From Oscillospiraceae bacterium (lineage in GTDB: Bacteria > Bacillota > Clostridia > Oscillospirales > Oscillospiraceae): DNA of 36,669 nucleotides. Both the position numbers and the translations under genes were made by a program. The DNA lies in NCBI GenBank assembly GCA_017439425.1, contig JAFSJE010000024.1:1-36669 (forward strand), written 5' to 3'. Numbering within the stretch: position 1 is the stretch's first letter; every line of letters starts with the position of its first letter. This document shows, one piece after another, positions 34,301 through 36,669 of the stretch. The notes under the pieces are model-generated. The model saw only the letters and a list, made by a program, of their open reading frames with translations. It searched no databases and had not been told where the DNA came from.

Positions 34301-34341
34301 TCCTGCCGCTTATTCTCAAGGCTACCGGCGCTGTGGTATAA
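31315..34341 (+). CDS. Membrane-anchored GH3 glycosidase, reversed domain order
   Basis: The 1008-residue protein starts with a basic tail and a membrane helix (about 9-30). A GH3 C-terminal-type sandwich domain (about 75-400; ESIVLLKNNGALPL, YPFGYGLSYTNF) follows, then a fibronectin-III-like domain (about 415-500). The TIM barrel that normally comes first is last (about 630-910). It has the KHLALNDQETNR motif at 777 and the nucleophile region SITDYKG with Asp856. Two helices near 925-945 and 975-1000 close the chain. The reversed order is known from Ruminococcus albus and Butyrivibrio beta-glucosidases. The catalytic part should face outward. Substrate is probably a beta-glucoside; specificity is not readable. 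Confidence 0.9.
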   Translation: MKKLKKKSYIAIWSAVLAVILVAVIIGNFAAVAWDGALSRLLGTVGVTDTGSASGSSVYYTTGFESQEALEAAQRAFTERTTSESIVLLKNNGALPLSGSESISLFGLSSKGLVTVGSGSGSSDLDENCTWENSFKEAGFKVNETLLSFYRNSTHKHGSGSTTRDWTIDEVPLAEYTAEVKASYSGYNDVAIMVVGRTGGENGDLARDMSEFGGTADRNYLSLSREEDELLKSLKSEGFKKVVLVVNSAYPMELGAVDSEEYGVDACVWVGNTGVNGLMAVGKLFRGDYNPSGRTVDTYWYDNMSAPAMQNMGDLTVLDESGNPTTIKYVTYAEGIYVGYRYAETRYADLVMGAENVGDFDYASTVKYPFGYGLSYTNFTWSGFSFTEPDANGNITASVTVTNTGDRAGKEVVEVYYQAPYTDYDRENGIEKSAVALAAYGKTSELQPGASETVSVSFNIYVMASYAANVDGGAYVLDAGDYYVAAGRNAHDALNNILACQGYSAADGMTEDGDASFAGVFSRAELDKTSYATTPGGAQLQNRFEDADLNYYVPGAVNYLTRQNWAMMDNNGLMVGEIDASGNQVLRGNNALIAAFNATGYEASGAPAFASRNDPSYNYGEENGVELIDLMGKDYDDPLWDSLLDETKLSEQHTIYGKSGYGNDEISAINKPKTYEYDGPASISNFITGSHAFSFPSETTFASTWNIELLSEFGSLAGCDAINSKTSGWYAPGANTHRTPFDGRNFEYFSEDPVLSGTLCTAEVIGAQSKGVYVYVKHLALNDQETNRMDVCTFASEQAIREIYLKNFERAVVDGQARGIMTSFNRIGVRNAEGHYNLITEVLRNEWGFKGVSITDYKGVLDSGKVDQFLAAGNDMILSTVKNELSDSKAAWSRTELRRAAHNILYVQANSLAMNGMEHGAEYSAGFAVYKILLIALDVIVGLLIIVKTIDIVKKARLSEAEFAALPGMSKKQKITMWAIIGVLFVAFTIFFFVTLLPLILKATGAVV

Positions 34342-34345
34342 GAAT

Positions 34346-35206
34346 ATGAAAAAACTTACAGCTGGCCTTTTGACATTACTCCTCATTCTTTCTCTTCCCG
34401 GATGCTCGGAGACTGCCCCCTCCGAGCCCTCCGGTGAGGAAAAAACGCCTGAAATACGCACGGAGGAGAAGCTATATTATAACGGTGACGCCAAAATCTA
34501 CGGTGTTCTTTATCTGCCGGAGGAAGTGCGAGATACTTATCCCGTCGTAATTCTCTCACATGGCTTCGGAGTTACCCACGGCGTAGTCGACGAATACGCC
34601 AAATATTTCGCCCAGCGCGGTTTTGCGGCATACGCCTTCGACTATCCCGGAGGCGGCAGCGCCTCCCAGTCGGACGGCGACCTTCTTCATATGAGTGTTC
34701 TGACCGAAGCCGGAGACCTGAATGCTGTAATAGATGGCATACTGGGCGAGAGCTTTACTCAAAAGGAAAATCTGTTCCTTATGGGCGAAAGCCAGGGCGG
34801 TTTTGTCTCCTCCTATGTGGCGGCGCAGCGCCCGGAAGATGTCAGGGCCCTTATGCTTCTGTATCCGGCCTACGTCATCTGCGACGAGGCGCTGGAGCGC
34901 GACCACGATCCGGATACTATGCCGGAGACCGATACTCTTATGGGCACTACGGTTGGCAAGATTTATACTCTCGACGCTGCCAGCTTTGATATCTATGACG
35001 TTATCGGCTCTTATACCGGCGACGTGCTGATACTCCACGGAACAAAGGACCCATTGGTTCCTCTGAGTTATTCTGAAAAGGCTGTCGAAACCTTCCCCTC
35101 CGCAGTTCTTGAGACTGTTGAGGGCGCCGGACACGGCTTTACCGGCAAGAACAGAAATCAGGCGAAAACCCGTATGGCTGACTTCGCCGAAGAACATTTA
35201 TCGTAA
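34346..35206 (+). CDS. Alpha/beta hydrolase lipoprotein
   Basis: The 286-residue protein has a lipobox (LSLPGC, Cys20) and then a serine hydrolase fold: ILSHGFGVTHG, FDYPGGGSASQSDGD, nucleophile elbow GESQGG with Ser149, HGTKDPLVP with Asp235 and GAGHGF with His263, a full catalytic triad. It starts five bases after the GH3 stop with only a weak ribosome site, so translation is probably coupled. It is probably an extracellular esterase acting with the GH3 enzyme, for example on acylated sugars; this is inference from context. Confidence 0.88.
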   Translation: MKKLTAGLLTLLLILSLPGCSETAPSEPSGEEKTPEIRTEEKLYYNGDAKIYGVLYLPEEVRDTYPVVILSHGFGVTHGVVDEYAKYFAQRGFAAYAFDYPGGGSASQSDGDLLHMSVLTEAGDLNAVIDGILGESFTQKENLFLMGESQGGFVSSYVAAQRPEDVRALMLLYPAYVICDEALERDHDPDTMPETDTLMGTTVGKIYTLDAASFDIYDVIGSYTGDVLILHGTKDPLVPLSYSEKAVETFPSAVLETVEGAGHGFTGKNRNQAKTRMADFAEEHLS

Positions 35207-35267
35207 CATAAGGGCTTTCCGCGGTAATTTGCCACTGAGAGCTATTCAAAGAGGAGAGGAGACGGGT

Positions 35268-35498
35268 ATGGAGCCGGAAATCGCTGAAATCAGGCAAACC
35301 CTTATAGACGCAGGCTGCGACGAAGAGCTGTGCAGGCATTATCTTGAAAAGCATCTCCGGGGCGAGAGGCAGGACGAGCTGAGACTTCTCCGCCAACGCC
35401 GCGCAGAGATAATGGAGGAAATACACCGTCACAGCCGCGAGCTCGATTGTCTGGACCATCTCATCTACCGCTTTCACGCCGCAAACTACCGCGCCTAA
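35268..35498 (+). CDS. Small conserved helical protein of unknown function
   Basis: The 76-residue ORF begins at ATG 35268, supported by GAGGAGAGGAG a few bases upstream; a longer frame from 35109 overlaps the hydrolase and has no such site. The protein is predicted helical: IRQTLIDAGCDEELCRHYL, a basic-acidic middle and LDCLDHLIYRFH at the end. I have the impression that similar small proteins occur next to LysR, reductase and hydrolase genes in gut Clostridia, but know of no function. It is last in the operon. Confidence 0.7.
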   Translation: MEPEIAEIRQTLIDAGCDEELCRHYLEKHLRGERQDELRLLRQRRAEIMEEIHRHSRELDCLDHLIYRFHAANYRA

Positions 35499-35507
35499 GT
35501 CAAAGAG

Positions 35508-35543
35508 AACGCCGTCGGAGCATTTTGCTGCTCCGGCGGCGTT
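35508..35543 (+). terminator. GC-rich hairpin closing the GH3 operon
   Basis: AACGCCGTCGGAGCA (35508-35522) pairs with TGCTCCGGCGGCGTT (35529-35543). The stem is strong but no clear T-run follows, so termination may be partial. Confidence 0.65.
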
Positions 35544-35569
35544 ATGCTATTCTCCACGATATTCTTCTT

Positions 35570-35890
35570 TCACCGTTTCGTCACCGCATAATTGATGAAG
35601 CCGTCGAAGGATATCTTCCTCTCAGGACATAGGTAAAAACGGATAGGCATCGTGTCATCAAGGACAGATACGACCTTTGCGCAATCTGCAAAATGTATAT
35701 CCTGCGGTACGCCGTCAATAGCTTTATGGTATATGCCGTTCTGTCGGTTGCACCAGTCGAGCGCAGAAGCATTGAGATCGCTCACATTCCAAAACGATCT
35801 GCCTACAAGGAAATTATCCTTTACAAACCTGACGAGGCGTTCAACCGACCCTTTTTTATGTAAAGATTTACATACTTCATATGAATACAT
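35570..35890 (-). pseudogene. Hybrid transposase relic: IstA C-terminal part joined to an IS N terminus
   Basis: The minus-strand frame starts with MYSYE, the same five residues as the insertion sequence at the left window edge. It then continues as the C-terminal region of an IS21-type IstA transposase: KKGSVERLVRFVKDNFL (with the last catalytic Glu), SALDWCNRQN and KISFDGFINYA. It ends early at 35570. The join at about 35875 shows a deletion or nested insertion between two elements. Confidence 0.7.
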
Positions 35891-35968
35891 CTTGATACCA
35901 TCCTTTTAGTATTTTGGTCCAAGAATTCGTCCGCGTCCCCTAAGGGCTATTTTCGCCCGTTGCTAACA
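35875..35968. repeat. Insertion sequence end, right copy of the 94-bp repeat
   Basis: Matches 74-167 with two visible differences and ends at the same gctaaca. On its right it abuts the truncated LysR gene in frame with its coding sequence. Confidence 0.8.
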
Positions 35969-36483
35969 ACATCACCAGCGGCGACACAGAGCAGGTCGCG
36001 GAGAAACTTGACAAGGGGCTTCTGGATTTTGCCGTGCTCGCCGAAATCCCGGACTCTTCCAAATATGAATCCATCATTTTTCCGGAATCAGACATCTGGG
36101 GAGTTGTGATTCCCGCTGACGATCCACTGGCAAAAAAGAAAGCCATCCGTTTGGATGACCTGATTGGACTTACATTGTTCTGTTCCGGGCAGGGCTGGGA
36201 AAAGGATATTCCTCGTTGGGCAAACGGGAAAATGGATCAGCTGCATCTGGAAGGATCTTTCCGTCTTTCCTACAACGCCTCACTCTTTGCTAAAGAACAT
36301 CTGGGCTATCTGCTGACGTTTGATCGTCTGGTTGATACTTCTCCCGGAAGCGGCCTTGTGTTCCGGCCACTCACGCCACGGCTTGAAACAAAGCTATTCA
36401 TTGTATGGAAGAGATATCAGACCTTCTCGCCGATCGCAGAAAGATTTCTCAGGCAGATACATTCTTCGTTTTCTGCGACCTAA
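35968..36483 (+). pseudogene. LysR-type regulator, C-terminal fragment
   Basis: The open frame begins at the insertion sequence end and encodes about 171 residues of a LysR effector-binding domain: ITSGDTEQVAEKLDKGLLDF, IWGVVIPADDPLA, LVFRPLTPR and VWKRYQTFSPIAERFL. It aligns by eye with the second half of the LysR at 29681-30556. The DNA-binding half is absent. An internal ATG at 36034 could start translation, but there is no ribosome site. Confidence 0.8.
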
Positions 36484-36492
36484 CCATAAAGC

Positions 36493-36531
36493 AAGGCTCC
36501 CAGCCGCCGATGATGGCAGTGTGGGAGTCTT
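36493..36531 (+). terminator. Possible terminator after the LysR fragment
   Basis: AAGGCTCCCA pairs with TGGGAGTCTT (with wobble). No strong T-run follows. Confidence 0.4.
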
Positions 36532-36554
36532 AGTGCGTACATATTGTTTGTGCC

Positions 36555-36668
36555 CTATTCCACTGATAGTTTTACAGTAACATCTCCATGACTGAGCAGC
36601 TCTGGCATCTCAGACGAAGACAATTCTATGTGACCGAGCCTCGTGTATGCCCATGAATTCGAACCATA
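36555..36668 (-). CDS. Cyclophilin-like fold protein, C-terminal end (partial)
   Basis: The minus strand, entering at the right window edge, encodes about 37 residues: GSNSWAYTRLGHIEL, then SHGDVTVKLSVE and a TAG stop. The WAYTRLGHI and GDVTVKL pattern resembles the end of small cyclophilin-like fold proteins that often accompany LysR genes in Clostridia. Only the end is visible, so the family is tentative. It converges with the LysR fragment. Confidence 0.5.
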   Translation of the reverse strand, partial: YGSNSWAYTRLGHIELSSSEMPELLSHGDVTVKLSVE

Positions 36669-36669
36669 A

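Noticed and set aside
31315-34341. GH3 gene as a chimeric assembly error
   Set aside because: The reversed domain order is documented for other GH3 enzymes, and the frame is continuous with consistent codon use.
35109-35267. Longer start for the small helical protein
   Set aside because: It would overlap the hydrolase by nearly 100 bp and has no ribosome site, whereas ATG 35268 has a strong one.

Overview
The window looks like a chromosomal segment of a Gram-positive gut Clostridia species, probably Oscillospirales or a relative. Evidence: Gram-positive lipoprotein signals, GGAGG ribosome binding sites, gdpP-rplI-dnaB synteny, an RsbU-type phosphatase, SLH-domain surface proteins, TnpV and IS66 relics, and a moderately GC-rich coding style. 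This placement is inference; there is no rRNA in the window.

Core part (about 260-16260). On the minus strand are a two-gene signalling operon (PP2C phosphatase, then an HD-GYP protein), a five-gene tRNA array (Gly, Arg, His, Gln, Lys) with a consensus promoter and a terminator, and an operon of a solute-binding lipoprotein, asnS and a CbxX/SpoVK-type AAA ATPase. The binding lipoprotein has its two half-domains in swapped order. A divergent plus-strand cluster follows: gdpP, rplI, dnaB, tilS, hpt and ftsH, with short or overlapping junctions. After a terminator comes a lone MTA/SAH nucleosidase that carries a lipoprotein signal.

Accessory part 1 (about 16400-28120). IS66 debris is followed by two direct repeats of about 590 bp (17064-17657 and 26028-26619). 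Each repeat holds the 3' half of a tRNA-Pro(GGG) gene, starting at the anticodon loop, then a conserved AT-rich end and a tnpV gene. This is what tandem integration at a tRNA gene leaves behind. Between the repeats lie a surface operon (a 1576-aa secreted repeat protein and a 592-aa SLH-anchored protein, behind a palindrome-rich leader) and a tyrosine-recombinase-like gene that seems to lack nearly all catalytic residues except the tyrosine. Tandem 11-bp repeats next to it look like recombinase arm sites. Right of the second repeat are a ParE/Phd-type toxin-antitoxin pair and remnants of defence genes (HsdS-like and SIR2-like).

Accessory part 2 (about 28120-35500). This is a probable LysR-controlled carbohydrate or ester utilisation region: an alpha/beta hydrolase, a broken aldo/keto reductase, a LysR regulator, a small lipoprotein, a membrane-anchored GH3 glycosidase with reversed domain order, a second hydrolase lipoprotein and a small conserved ORF. 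Two promoters in this region share a nearly identical 24-bp box. The aldo/keto reductase relic carries a 29-bp palindrome inserted at a TA with the TA duplicated.

Both window ends carry the same 94-bp insertion sequence end. On the right it is fused to an IS21 IstA remnant and abuts a truncated LysR gene, followed by the 3' end of a probable cyclophilin-like gene that runs off the window.
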